The notes under the pieces: model-generated
Database searches by the model: none
The model's input: only the letters and a program-made list of their open reading frames with translations
What the model was told of the DNA's origin: nothing
Made by a program: the position numbers and the translations under genes
Shown: piece by piece, positions 49,527 to 60,521 of the stretch
How positions within the stretch are numbered: position 1 is the stretch's first letter
Layout: each line of letters starts with the position of its first letter
Assembly (NCBI GenBank): GCA_946894095.1
Contig: OX335658.1
Coordinates: 13,321,001-13,385,000, forward strand
Direction of reading: 5' to 3'
DNA: 64,000 nt
DNA from: Incurvaria masculella
Lineage: Eukaryota > Arthropoda > Insecta > Lepidoptera > Incurvariidae

Positions 49527-50639
49527 AACGAACCAACAAAACAAAACATATTATTTATGTCATTTATTCTTTTCACGGAGTTTTCCTTCTGTTCATGTTA
49601 TTAATTATTCTGTGCCGCCGACAAAAAAATACAAAAATCCGCCCGCCGAGCTATCTGCCAAGGTCATGTGACTTGTCCTGTTGCGACCCGTCCGCAATGG
49701 ACGTACTTGCAGACGCACGTTCCACGGGGAGGCGGATATTTGCGGCCGCCCCAATACTCGTAGTGCCCGCTAGGCTTCAGAAGGAGAATTTAGCATAATT
49801 ACGTAACGACAGTCGTGGCACAATGGTTTTAGTGTCGTATTTTTGCTGCGAATTTGAGAACCACACATATCGAAGTTCGGTTCCTGGAAACATCTCTTTT
49901 TTTATATTATAAGAAATATTTTATTTATTTATTATATTTTTATTTATTTATATCTTGCTAACCGAACGTTACTAACCAGTGTCAATTATTTCGGCTTTAG
50001 ACCTCAATAACATTTGATTGAGAATTTTACAGCGCCATCTATGAAGTTCAGCTGATGCTCGTAGGAATTTGGTTCGGAACTTTGTTACTGTCGCGATCCC
50101 GAAAGCGATCTCCGCGTGCGGAGAGTCGTGCGGAGAGGCGTGCGCCCGCTTCGAAACATCGCAGCGGACTGAGGCTACCGAAATGGCGATAGATAGTCGC
50201 CAAGAGAACGAAAGGGAAAGGGATACTTCACGGTGCTCAGAAATTTTGTCGTAAGTCCAAAATTCATTTTTTTGATGCTTTGAATGAAAAATTGTGTCCA
50301 AATGCAATAATAATCATTCAAAAATTTGAAAATCATGATGCAAATATAATGTGAGATTACTAGCACTGTAATTAATACCAATTCTGAGAAATAAACCATA
50401 ATGTGAAAAAATCGACCTATTTTCGCGATTTTTTTCTATCGGGCCAATGTTATGCTATTGGAACAATAATCATTCAGATTAAGCGGATATAAGTGAAGTT
50501 TCGTATCACGCAATTTTAGCATGATTAGTTCAATATTCTCTGAGAAATTAAGACAAAGCTAAGTGCGATTTAGCGTCATACGGAGCCTTAAGCCCAATAC
50601 ACCACATTCCTGAAGTATTTAGGTGCCATGCCACCTGCT
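49527..50639. other. Interval between satellite and LINE
   Basis: 49811-49890 is tRNA-like (GTGGCACAATGGTTTTAG and GTTCGGTTCCTG, then a T-run). A GC-rich patch at 50090-50230 is open on both strands but has no motif. 50585-50635 is a SINE scrap (CCCAATACACCACATTCC). Confidence 0.4.
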
Positions 50640-50847
50640 GTCCTTCCGTCCCCTTTCTACCTTCGCTCAACGCGGAACAGGGAGAAAATGCACAAATTCA
50701 GGGTCGACATTCCAAATATCCTCCTAGGAAGCCACCGAAGAATTCTAGATCCTTCATCTATAGGGTCGAAAATCAACGGTAGTTTTTTGCGACGGGACCC
50801 CAAAAACAAACAAACTTTTCAGCTTATGGATATTGCTTTCAGGGACC

Positions 50848-51279
50848 TGTGATATTGAAGGTTCTCTGTGCATTGTGATCATGTGCGGTGGTAGCGACTT
50901 TGGCAAAGAAGATAGCGTATCTAGCGTAATACAAACAATGAAAGAGACTTTAGAAAAACTTAAGAATACCAATACAGTTTTATGTACTGTACCACATTGC
51001 ATAGATACTCAAAGTGATGTCCTTAGTTATAATAATTTTATATATAAGCTAAATTTCGAAATCTTGAAACATTTTAATGGAATGCAAGGAATATACATAT
51101 ATGATACAAACAAAGACCTAATATATAATGATTACAGAGGAAATGGTATTAGCTTAAATAATGGAGGGAAATTTAAAATTGTCAAGGGATTAAATAAAAT
51201 ATTAATAGAAATAAATGAAAAATATTACAATAGTGATGATTCTTTTCACCATGCTCACTATCTAGGCAATATAAGATAA
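50848..51279 (+). pseudogene. LINE ORF1, C-terminal remnant, SGNH/esterase-like
   Basis: About 140 codons ending 33 bases before ORF2. LCIVIMCGGSDFGKED and NTNTVLCTVPHCIDTQS, then LSYNNFIYKLNFEI, resemble the later blocks of the SGNH (GDSL-type) esterase domain found in ORF1 of CR1-like elements. The first catalytic block is absent because the 5' end is lost. Confidence 0.55.
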
Positions 51280-51311
51280 AAGATACTGAGCACACAGAAC
51301 TTAGTAGTAAT

Positions 51312-54155
51312 TTGAACATATTGTTCTTAAATGTAAGAAGCATCAGAAACAAAATTGGCCAAATTGAATTATTTTTAGATTACTTATATAATGAGAAAAA
51401 TGTCTTACCAGCGATGTTATGTTTTTGTGAAACTTGGCTCGAGAAAAATGAGTGTAATTACCTAAATATTAACAAATATAAAATTGCAACTGAACAAAGT
51501 CGTACATTGTACAAGGGAGGAGGAACAGCGATATTCCGAAGAGAGGATGTAAATATATATAATGAATTGGACCTAAATGCTTATAATATTGAGAAAGTAG
51601 TCGAAGTAGTGGGCCTTCAGTTGAAGTTACTTACCAATAGGCATATCAATATACTAACAGTTTATAGATCAACAGCTTCAACCGATTTTGAATTATTTTT
51701 TGAAGTAATTAGCAGGATAATGAGTGAAAAATATTTAAAAGATATAATACTAGTAGGTGATTTCAACATAAATATACAAGATAAAAAGTCAAAGGGTTAT
51801 ACTTGTCTCAATAATTTCATGAAAAGTCATAAATTAAAATACATGCTTACGAATCCGTCCCGTATAACCGACAAATCAGCAACAACAATAGACAATGTTT
51901 TAACAAATCTAAATAAAGATGAACTCGAAGTGTGTACTATAACATGTGACATATCCGACCATGAAGCAATTTTAGTTAAGATAAAAAATGTAAAACCTTC
52001 AAATTCAAATCCAGTTAAACACATTTTCATACATAATTTTAGTAGCAAAAATAAAGAGTCGTTTAAATTAAAATTGCATGCAAAAAACTGGTCTGAACTT
52101 TATTCAATTAACGATTTTAATTATAAACTAAAATATTTTTTTAATTACATCGATCACCTAGTACGAATTTCATTCCCAGTAGTTAAAAAATGTGGACGTA
52201 AAAAACAAAAAAACACATGGGTTACAAAGGGTCTTAGAAACTCCTTCAAAAAAAAGTGCGAATTATTAAAGGAATTAAAAGATAATGATGGAGAAGAGGA
52301 AAAACGACACTTTAAACAATACAAAATGTTATTAAAAAAATGTATTATACTTGCAAAAAAAATAACGGATAGAAAGGAAATAACGAATTCTAAAAACAAA
52401 GCAAAAACTACTTGGAATATAATCAAAAGAAGAACTAATAAAACAAAATTGGAAAAAAATGAAAATATAATACTAACAAAAGATAATAAAGAAATCACAA
52501 ATCCAAAATTAATTGCACAAGTATTTAATATGTTTTATGTTAATGTAGGCAAACCTGAAGTAGACCATTTAAATACAGAATATATTGAATTATTAAACAA
52601 GGTCAAATCTGACAGAACGAAATCTTTCTTTCTTGATTATTTTACTGAAACAGAGGTATTCAAGACCATTAAATCTCTGAAAAATAGTAAAAGTGTGGGT
52701 TATGATGGACTTAGAACTGATATTTTAAAAGAAAACGCCAATAAATTCAGTGAACCGCTCACCAATATATTTAACATGTGTATAAATGAGGGTATTTATC
52801 CAGATGAATTGAAAATAGCAAAGGTAATACCTGTTTTTAAAAAAGAAAATAAAAAGGATGTATCCAACTATAGGCCGCTATCAATACTATCGCCAATTAC
52901 CAAGGTATTTGAAAAGATCTTAGCGAAAAAACTAATGATTTTTTTTGAAAAAAATGAAATACTTACAAGTAGACAAAATGCCTATAGAAAAAATAAATCT
53001 ACTACTGATACAATAAAAGAATTAATTGGAAGCATAATAGATAAATTGGATAACAAAAAGAAATGTGCTGGCATATTCTGTGATCTGAGTAAGGCCTTTG
53101 ATAGCGTCAATCACTCTATTCTATTAAAAAAACTAGAATACTATGGTATTCGAGGATCGCCATTGGCCTTGCTCAGATCATACTTGACCAATAGATAGCA
53201 ATATGTGGAAATAAGTACGTATACCGATAATGGAACTAAGATGCAAGTACAGTCTGATATTGAAATTATAAAATACGGCGTTCCACAGGGTTCAGTGCTC
53301 GGTCCATTATTATTCTTAGTATTTATAAATGATCTTCCCAACCATCTCACTAAAAGTGACGTATATTTATTTGCGGACGATACAAGCTGCACAGTATGTG
53401 GAGAAACAACCCTGGAACTTCATGGGAATATGCACACAACATTCAATGAACTATCATATTGGTTCAACCACAATAACCTGAAATTAAATAAAAACAAGAG
53501 TCTATATATGATATACAAAATTAAAAACAAAACATCTGAACACAAAGACATAGAAAATTTTCCTTTAATTAGAGTCAATAAAGTAATATTTTTAGGTATA
53601 ATAGTTGATAGTAATCTAAATTGGAAGCCCCAAATAGAAAAAGTGTCTAAGAAACTGGCTAACGCTTGCTATGCCTTAAAATCGATCAGAAACTATACTG
53701 ACATAGCAACATTAAAAAGCGTATACTTTGCGTACTTCGAATCAATAATGAGATACGGTCTGGAAGTTTGGGGAGGAAGTACAGATATAAATAACATACT
53801 AAAATTTCAAAAAAAGGCTTTAAGAATTATCACTTTTTCAAAATGGGATGCCACATGTAGAGAACTATTTGGTAAACATAAAATACTAACTATAACTAGT
53901 TTATATATTTCTAAGTTATGCATGGATGTCCATAAAAACTTAACCCATATAGGTAAACAAGGTAGCCAACAGAATACTTATGAACTAAGAGATAGAGGTA
54001 ACCTTACTGTCCCACCAGCTAGAACCAAACTTAAGAAAAGTAGTTTCAACTCTCTATCCATAACACTGTTCAATAAATTGCCAATAGAACTGAAAAATGT
54101 AGAAAAAACTAGTCACTTTGAGCACGAGTTAAAGGAATTTCTATTAAAAAAGTAA
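51312..54155 (+). pseudogene. LINE ORF2: APE endonuclease and reverse transcriptase, one premature stop
   Basis: 947 codons in one frame with a single TAG at 53196-53198 (after YLTNR, before QYVEIS). Endonuclease motifs: LNVRSIRNK, CFCETWLEK, VGDFNI and DISDHEAI. RT motifs: GYDGLRTDIL, NYRPLSIL, CDLSKAFDSVNH, GVPQGSVLGPLLF and LFADDTS (catalytic FADD), then LGIIVDSNLNWKP and YGLEVWGG. All catalytic motifs appear present, so the stop is the only obvious lesion. It separates the finger part from the GVPQGS/FADD part. Confidence 0.9.
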
Positions 54156-54299
54156 TTTTACACAATAGGTGAATTTTTATGAAACCCTATTTAAGTAATG
54201 TAATCATAGAAATTAAATATATTTCTTAATATCACTATTAAATCTTCTAATAATGGCATCGAATTTTATTATTATTATTATTATTATTTTGAAATAATT

Positions 54300-54600
54300 T
54301 CGGTACTTTGATTGATTGCATATTACATTTTGTTTTAATTGATTTTCAAAATTATTAATATCGCACTTTGTTTTGTTTGATTTGATATTGTATTGTGTTT
54401 TAATTTGATTTTCAAAATTATTAATGTTGTACTTTGTTTAATTTAATATTGTATAGTATTCTATCTTGATTTTCAAAATTAATAATATTGTACTATGTTT
54501 GATTTGATATCGTATTTTGTTATAATTTGATTTTAAAAATAATTTATTTTGTACTCATTTTGATTCAATACTGTATTTTTTTTTTATCTGATATTTCATT
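54300..54600 (+). repeat. Direct repeats of about 60 bp in the LINE 3' UTR
   Basis: Four to five imprecise units contain TTGATTTTCAAAATTATTAA and TTGTACTTTGTTTGATTTGA. They lie between the ORF2 stop and the tail. Confidence 0.7.
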
Positions 54601-54687
54601 TTGTTATCATTTGATATTGGATAATGTGTTAATTTTAAATTGTTATGTGTTAAAAATGTTCTAATGCCTAACGGTGAAAGAAATGAA

Positions 54688-54722
<35 letters not shown>

Positions 54723-55599
54723 AACTCAGTCTTTTCTCTTTGGTGTAAATACTGTTATTAGGTAGTAATGACTTAACTATTTCATATCTTCTGAATAGAA
54801 TACATCTTATAGTAGAAACATCTTTCCCAGATAATCTCAATTTAAATCAGATTAGTTTAGTTTCAACGCTTGTTAGTAATTGCGGGTTATATTGTTACGA
54901 ACTCCATTCACCTCAGAAGCAAATTGAGATAGTGTCTCTATCAAGTATCGTGAGACGTAAATCGATACACTTTCCTTTGAAAGAAACAGATAAATCAGCT
55001 TTAGGATTGTAAAAGTGCTTCTCTATACTAATCTTATCTATACTAATAACAAATCTGTCAGGGTTGTTCATGGAGTAAGACCTACTACTAAAACCAAATT
55101 GACGATTTTTAGAAATATTTTGTGTGTCCATAACTCTTAAACCGATCCTCCGAATTCGATGAAACATATTACCTGTATATTTAATTGCAATGGACACATG
55201 ATACGTTCAATAGAATTCAGTTCCGCTTACGCTAAGATGTGGCTGTCATACAAAAAGTGCCCCGAGGTACGATGGCGGCTGAAGTAGAAGGAGGGCGTGA
55301 GTTCTTGTAAACCTCGCAACCAATGTTTGATAAGGTTTCACTAATAGAAAGAACGATCAATAAGAAAGGTTTGTGTACGTAATTTGTAAATATTTTATGC
55401 AAACATTAACATAAAAAAGAAACTAAGTACTTGCTTGAAAACTGTAGGCTTTAAAACACCATACAGAAAAATCCAAAATACCAAGTGGAGCAATAACTTA
55501 CGAACCACTCACCCGATTTATATCCGTATTTTATCAACGTGTAGAATCTTTGGAGGCAGCCATGTTCGGGATGGGTTACCGTTTTAGACGTTGAGGCTG
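54723..55599. other. Interval right of the LINE
   Basis: The minus open frame at 54913-55197 (94 codons) is the only notable content; it starts MSIAIKYTGNMFHRIRR and has no motif I recognise. It may be a decayed transposon piece. Confidence 0.3.
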
Positions 55600-55745
55600 G
55601 CTGTGGTTTGGACTCCACGTAAAACTTTAGGTCCCCTTCGTTACTTACTTATTAGGTGGTAGGGTTAATCCCGCCTGTGTTGGTTTATCCATTTTAATGT
55701 AGCAGTGCCAGTATAGTAAGGTTCTGGCGGCACATGCTTTAATTT
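55600..55745 (+). mobile_element. SINE fragment
   Basis: GGTTTGGACTCCACGTAAAAC, TAGGTGGTAGGGTTAATCCCG and GTTCTGGCGGCACATG belong to the shared SINE body. Confidence 0.55.
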
Positions 55746-56069
55746 TTTTTTCATGTGAATGATTGGATGTTTCTTAATAAATCATGTCTGTATGAATGGA
55801 TATATTCTCCTGGACTAGCCCTTTGGGCTACTTTTTATACAGGAAATAATATAATAAAAATATTGGACATCAGTCCAAAACGACATTGACCCGAGCGGAG
55901 CCGGCTACCTCAGCCAGTTTAGATATAAACACATACTTAAGTGGTGGCCAACGTAAGATCTTAGTTAGGATATTTTTTGCGGAAGCAACCTTGCTCCGCG
56001 ACCAGCGAGCGTGAAAATATGTAAAATTATACAACAATTACTTTCAACGAATATAGCATTTATAGACTA

Positions 56070-56614
56070 GGAGGTCGCGACAAAAATGGTAACGATAACG
56101 TAAATGGCTGAAACTGGGTTCAGGGTATAAAGACCAACCCTCTGAAGCTTAATGTGTTAGTCTGCCTGTTCCAAGTGGTTGCGTTACGTAGATAAGGCGC
56201 CTGAAAAAGTAGTTATGGCGACGAAAAAAATATATGATAAGATAAATGGATGCAAATGACGAAGCATGAAAGTATCAGTATATACTTGGTTAGCAATACA
56301 AAAACTGAACATATTTTTGGTTGCATTTCGTAGTTATAGTCGATTTAGGTTACAGATATAACTTTAGGTATATTTAAGTATTAAATAAAAAACCGACTGG
56401 TTATTGTTGCATAATTAATAGGTATCAATGTTTCTAAGAAATCTGTATATTCATCAGCAGGTATATACCAACATCTATTTTATATAGCCAATCTAGATAA
56501 CGCAACCACTTGGCACAGGCAGAACGACATATTTAGCATCAGAGGGTTGGTCTCTAACATGTGAACCCAGATTCAGCCATTTACCTTATCGTGACCAAAA
56601 ATGTCGTGACCTCC
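56070..56614. mobile_element. MITE (GGAGGTCGCGAC family), copy 2, complete
   Basis: Left end GGAGGTCGCGACAAAAATGG with ACGTAAATGGCTGAA; right end TTCAGCCATTTACC and AAAATGTCGTGACCTCC. About 40-bp inverted termini, 545 bp, no coding frame. Confidence 0.8.
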
Positions 56615-57610
56615 CGGAATATTAGGTAATACTGATTTTCGGTTTCACTTTTCATCAGTGGGAGAGAAAAGTAACAATTCATAACTCGCAACGAAATTGC
56701 ATGTAATTTGACATTTACAAGCAGCCGTAACGTAATTTTTGCATGTACTTCAAGTAAAAATGGATTTAAGCATAATTAAGTTATGCAATGTATGCTTACA
56801 TTTAACTTTATAGTTAGTAAACTCATAAAGTCCAAAAGTAGTTGTCAGAAATCCAGTTTGTTAGCCCGGCTAAAAAATGTATGACCAATGACAGGGGGTT
56901 ACCATCGTAAGTTACTCGCCAAAATAGCAGATGAACAAGCAAACCATGCCAACTGTTAAATTTCAGTTCGCTTGGCCGAATAACTCGTCGTGACAGGTTC
57001 CATGGTAGGAAATGCAACTAAACGACAGATTTCATAATTATCTTACCTGTTCACCTGATATTCACCGAGCGAGTTAGCTTACCATGGTAACCCCCCTGTA
57101 GTGTATAATAGATTTAAGTCACCGTGTTCGATATTAATCCTGTTTAGATACGACTTGATTGTTATGAAATCTAACGTTAAGAAATATTTATCTCATGATG
57201 CAAATTTTTATGACACTTTTAAATCTATATTATTTGAATCCGCGCGAATGCACAGATTTAAATTTAGAAGGTTTTTTTGTTGAAAAAACTAACGGTAAAA
57301 TGCAAAAGGCGCCATCGTTATAGTCTAGTCTAGTATAGTTGTTATTAAGAATAGCTCTCGGAACAGCTGCTAGCAAAATACCGGTTCTACCGGTAGATGG
57401 ATTTAGCAAAAATAGGCGTTACATGACCCCTCCATGAAGTGCTTTTCCCCCCGCTTCCCCTCGCACATGTGACACTGCGTTTTCTAGTAATATGAGTTAA
57501 CAACAGCTCCTCTCTACCTCTATCCTCCGTGGGACAGAGGTACAGCATTATGCAGCTATACTCACATGTTATATCTCCTTCTTTCTTTTATCTGAGATAG
57601 TTAAAAATGG
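56615..57610. other. Interval without a gene
   Basis: Two related short pieces face each other: GGGGGTTACCATCGTAAGTT at 56894 and TTACCATGGTAACCCCCCTG at 57078, possibly ends of an element. No other feature. Confidence 0.3.
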
Positions 57611-57988
57611 CATTTTTTTATGTAACTGGAAATGGATGGCTAATACTATTAATATAATAATAATATTAGCCTGACACGCCACATGGGAACTGGGTGCCAT
57701 GCCAGGACCTTCCTTATATTGCTCGGCTATATTGAACTGGATTAAAAACACGACCACTTCATTGACGCTTCGACCATCGTTCATTCAATGCGATGGTACC
57801 AACCCGGGCGGAATTAACCCTAGCATCTAGTAAGTAAGGAAGGAGACCTACAGTTTTAAGTGGAATCCAAATCACGGCCAGCCTCAACGGTTGAAAATGG
57901 TCACCCATCCAGAACCCAACCGCGCTCAGAGGTGCTTAACCAGCTTATCGAATCGCAAGGCGTCGCACCACTGGGCTACCGATGCTGA
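57611..57988 (-). mobile_element. SINE, 5S-like head
   Basis: Minus strand begins AGCATCGGTAGCCCAGTGG, then GGTTAAGCACCTCTGAGCG and CTGGATGGGTGACC; body and ATAAAAAAA tail as in the family. Confidence 0.8.
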
Positions 57989-58396
57989 CAAATAAATATA
58001 AGTATAGTAGGTATGTAATAATGTTCTTCTCATCAACAATTGTTTTCGTCGGAATTTACGGGGACAGAGTAGGATAAAAGTCATAACTAGCACATGTAGA
58101 GAACATCTATTCTAATTAATTGTCCAGGGGTCTGCAGTCGTTTAAAAATGGCCCAATTTCCGTTTTACAATGACTAATATTGCGCCAATTTACCAACCAT
58201 GCGGGGCGTTACGTATTTACTTTGTTGTTTGACATAAGCACACAGCGGACTACATCACCACGTATCACCTCGCGCGTCAGCTGATTGTTACTACGCCCGA
58301 CTGTAACATAATACGGGTAACGCCCACTTTTACTATCACTGCATCTTACCTTCACGCCCATAATCCATACATTCCAGGTAGTATTTCTACCATTCT

Positions 58397-58590
58397 AGGC
58401 TCGTAGTCTAGTGGCGCGGGGAATTGCCTAGCATACCGGAGGTCTGGGTTCAAATCCTCGCATGCACCAATTTCTTTCTCATTATGAGTTGGATAAGTGC
58501 ATCTCGTCACGAATGCGAGCTGTTCCATGGTTCGGAACCCATGTAAAACTGTAGTATTACCCTACTAGGTGGTTTATTATATTATATTAT

Positions 58591-58629
<39 letters not shown>

Positions 58630-58697
58630 TATTATTATTATTAAATTATAACGCTAGTTGTGTGGTATTAGCTATCCATGTCAAGTTGCATAATAAA
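58397..58697 (+). mobile_element. SINE, tRNA-like head, with AT microsatellite
   Basis: GGCTCGTAGTCTAGTGGCGC and a clean B box GGGTTCAAATCC. After CCTACTAGGTGG the body is replaced by an AT/ATT microsatellite (58573-58640), then resumes AACGCTAGTTGTGTGG to the tail. Confidence 0.8.
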
Positions 58698-59252
58698 TGG
58701 GTTCCGTAAGCAAAGGGTGCCAACAGAACCCTGGAACCAAGCCTACGCTGTACGTCCGTCCGTCACAGCGCTGTAGCTCATGAACCGTAATAGGTAGGCA
58801 GCTGTTTTCACATACTTAATGTGTATTATTTTAGAAAAATAAAATAAAAACCGGTCAAGTTCGAGTCGTACTCGCAAACGAAGGGTTCCGTACCATCGTA
58901 CATGATTTAACACAAAAAAGCGAGTTTTTTGTATGGGCCCCCCCCTTTAATTTTTATTATTTTTAAATGTTACCTATTTTTTGTTAAAACGGCAAAATAA
59001 ATACACAATGTGTGAAAATTTCAGCTGGCTAGATATTACGGTCCATGAGATACAAACGGACGGCGGACGGACGGACGGACAGCGGAGGCTTAATAAAAAG
59101 GTTCCGTTTTCACCCTTTGGGTACGGAACCCTAAAAATACACAAATTTCAGGGGGTGGCCCTACAAAAAACGTGATTTTTTTGTGTTCAATCATGTACGA
59201 TGGTACGGAACCCTTCGTGTGCGAGTCCGACTCGCACTTGGCCGGTTTTTTA
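58698..59252 (+). mobile_element. (CCGT)n interspersed element, copy 6, split by another copy
   Basis: Left part GGGTTCCGTAAGCAAAGGG to about 58848; right part from about 59134 (GGGGGTGGCCCTACAAAAAA) to the palindrome GTGCGAGTCCGACTCGCAC and TTGGCCGGTTTTTT at 59252. Between them sits a reverse copy. Confidence 0.7.
58849..59133 (-). mobile_element. (CCGT)n interspersed element, copy 7, nested
   Basis: Complete reverse copy: AAACCGGTCAAGTTCGAGTC, short GACGGACGGACGGACGG, ending TTTGGGTACGGAACCCTAAA. Inserted in the A-rich middle of copy 6. Confidence 0.75.
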
Positions 59253-59971
59253 AATCTCACGGGACATTGGTGGCCACCACATTATCTATTGCCCCCATTA
59301 CATTCATAAAGAAACTATGGGTGTATACCAGGACCTTATAAATTAGATCTTTCATCAAAGGTTTGCCAGAAAGGAAACATGCAGTTTTTCATGGATTCCG
59401 AACCATGAAGTGCAGGTCCCTGCAGCTAAACAGAACGTCGACGTGACCGATTGAGCTGCTCAGAGGGGAGGCGAACTTTCTGATTTCTAGTGATTTGCCG
59501 CTACCTGTGACCTTCAATCGTAATGTGCAAGTGCAGTAAGTTACGAGACGTACATGAAATGGGTTTCACTGGAATTAGGCTTTTATGTACCATTGGCAGG
59601 TTTGCGAGTTTGATTTCAGACCATCGTATTTTATCATATTTGATTTCATTAAATTGTTAGACCAGCTAAACTCAGACAGGTAAATCATTTCAGTAGAACA
59701 TAAACAAAAAGAAAAACAGAAAATATTACATCATTGAATTGTAACAGTTAAATTTAAAGCTTTGATCATTTCACACAATATAATCAGTACATACAGGCAA
59801 TACAGGCAATAATTTCTAATAACTCTAACTAATTCATGAAAGCAATTTAAAACAAACAAATAAGGTTATGCTAACGACGGGTGGGCTGGCACCGCTAGTA
59901 CATGGCGGACTGACGGCGAGTGTATGAGATAGTGGGAAAGACGAGGGCGGGCTAATAGCCTCCATAGGAGC
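59253..59971. other. Interval without a gene
   Basis: No recognised gene or clear repeat. Confidence 0.3.
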
Positions 59972-60521
59972 TTAAGGTGGCCCAACCCGGCGGCCCTAAC
60001 TCATTCGCGGGCACGGTACAAAACCGTGCTGTTGCGCTCTGGGACCTTCTCTGTTTCAAAGAATAAGACAGGCTCCGTGATGAGGAAGATGCAACATGTC
60101 CACAAAAAAGACAATGTGCATAGTGTATGATTTGGTAAGATTTACGAATTTTTTTTTTTCAAAACGACTTATAGCTAAAAGTAAACCACGACCGCTGTAG
60201 TAAGAAATCGAACAAAAACCAAATAGATTATAAATCTTGATTAAATAAGCTATGTCTGATGACTAATCTTTTTAAGATGTTCTTACTTTATCATTGCGTA
60301 ATCCACCTCCAAAGTTATTGTATAAAACGCGCGAAAAATGCGAACTTTCGGACCTTATAACTTAGAAACCAAACACAATTTTACAATGCCAATGGTCATC
60401 AGACATCTAGTTCGATCAAATAAAGTTATTTTGAGCAAAATTTTGGATCTCTGACAAGAAATATGGGCGTGATCTTCTTTCCCCTTTTGTATGGGGAGAT
60501 GAGCGGGTTGGGCCACCTTAA
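59972..60521. mobile_element. TTAA-flanked MITE, copy 2
   Basis: TTAA then GGTGGCCCAACCCG at the left and CGGGTTGGGCCACC then TTAA at the right: perfect 14-bp inverted termini inside a TTAA duplication. 542 bp, otherwise the same as 1769-2308. Confidence 0.88.

Larger units (their letters stand above)
50640..54722 (+). mobile_element. Nearly complete non-LTR retrotransposon (LINE), 5'-truncated
   Basis: Contains the end of ORF1, a full ORF2 with endonuclease and reverse transcriptase broken by one stop, a 3' UTR with repeats and a (TAAA)n-type tail at 54686-54722. A-rich coding strand unlike the host genes. ORF1 remnant plus APE-type endonuclease plus RT fits the CR1/Jockey-like group; clade is not settled by eye. 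Confidence 0.9.

Noticed and set aside
54913..55197. 94-codon minus-strand open frame as a gene
   Set aside because: No recognisable motif, no splice signals, surrounded by repeats; could be chance or decayed transposon.
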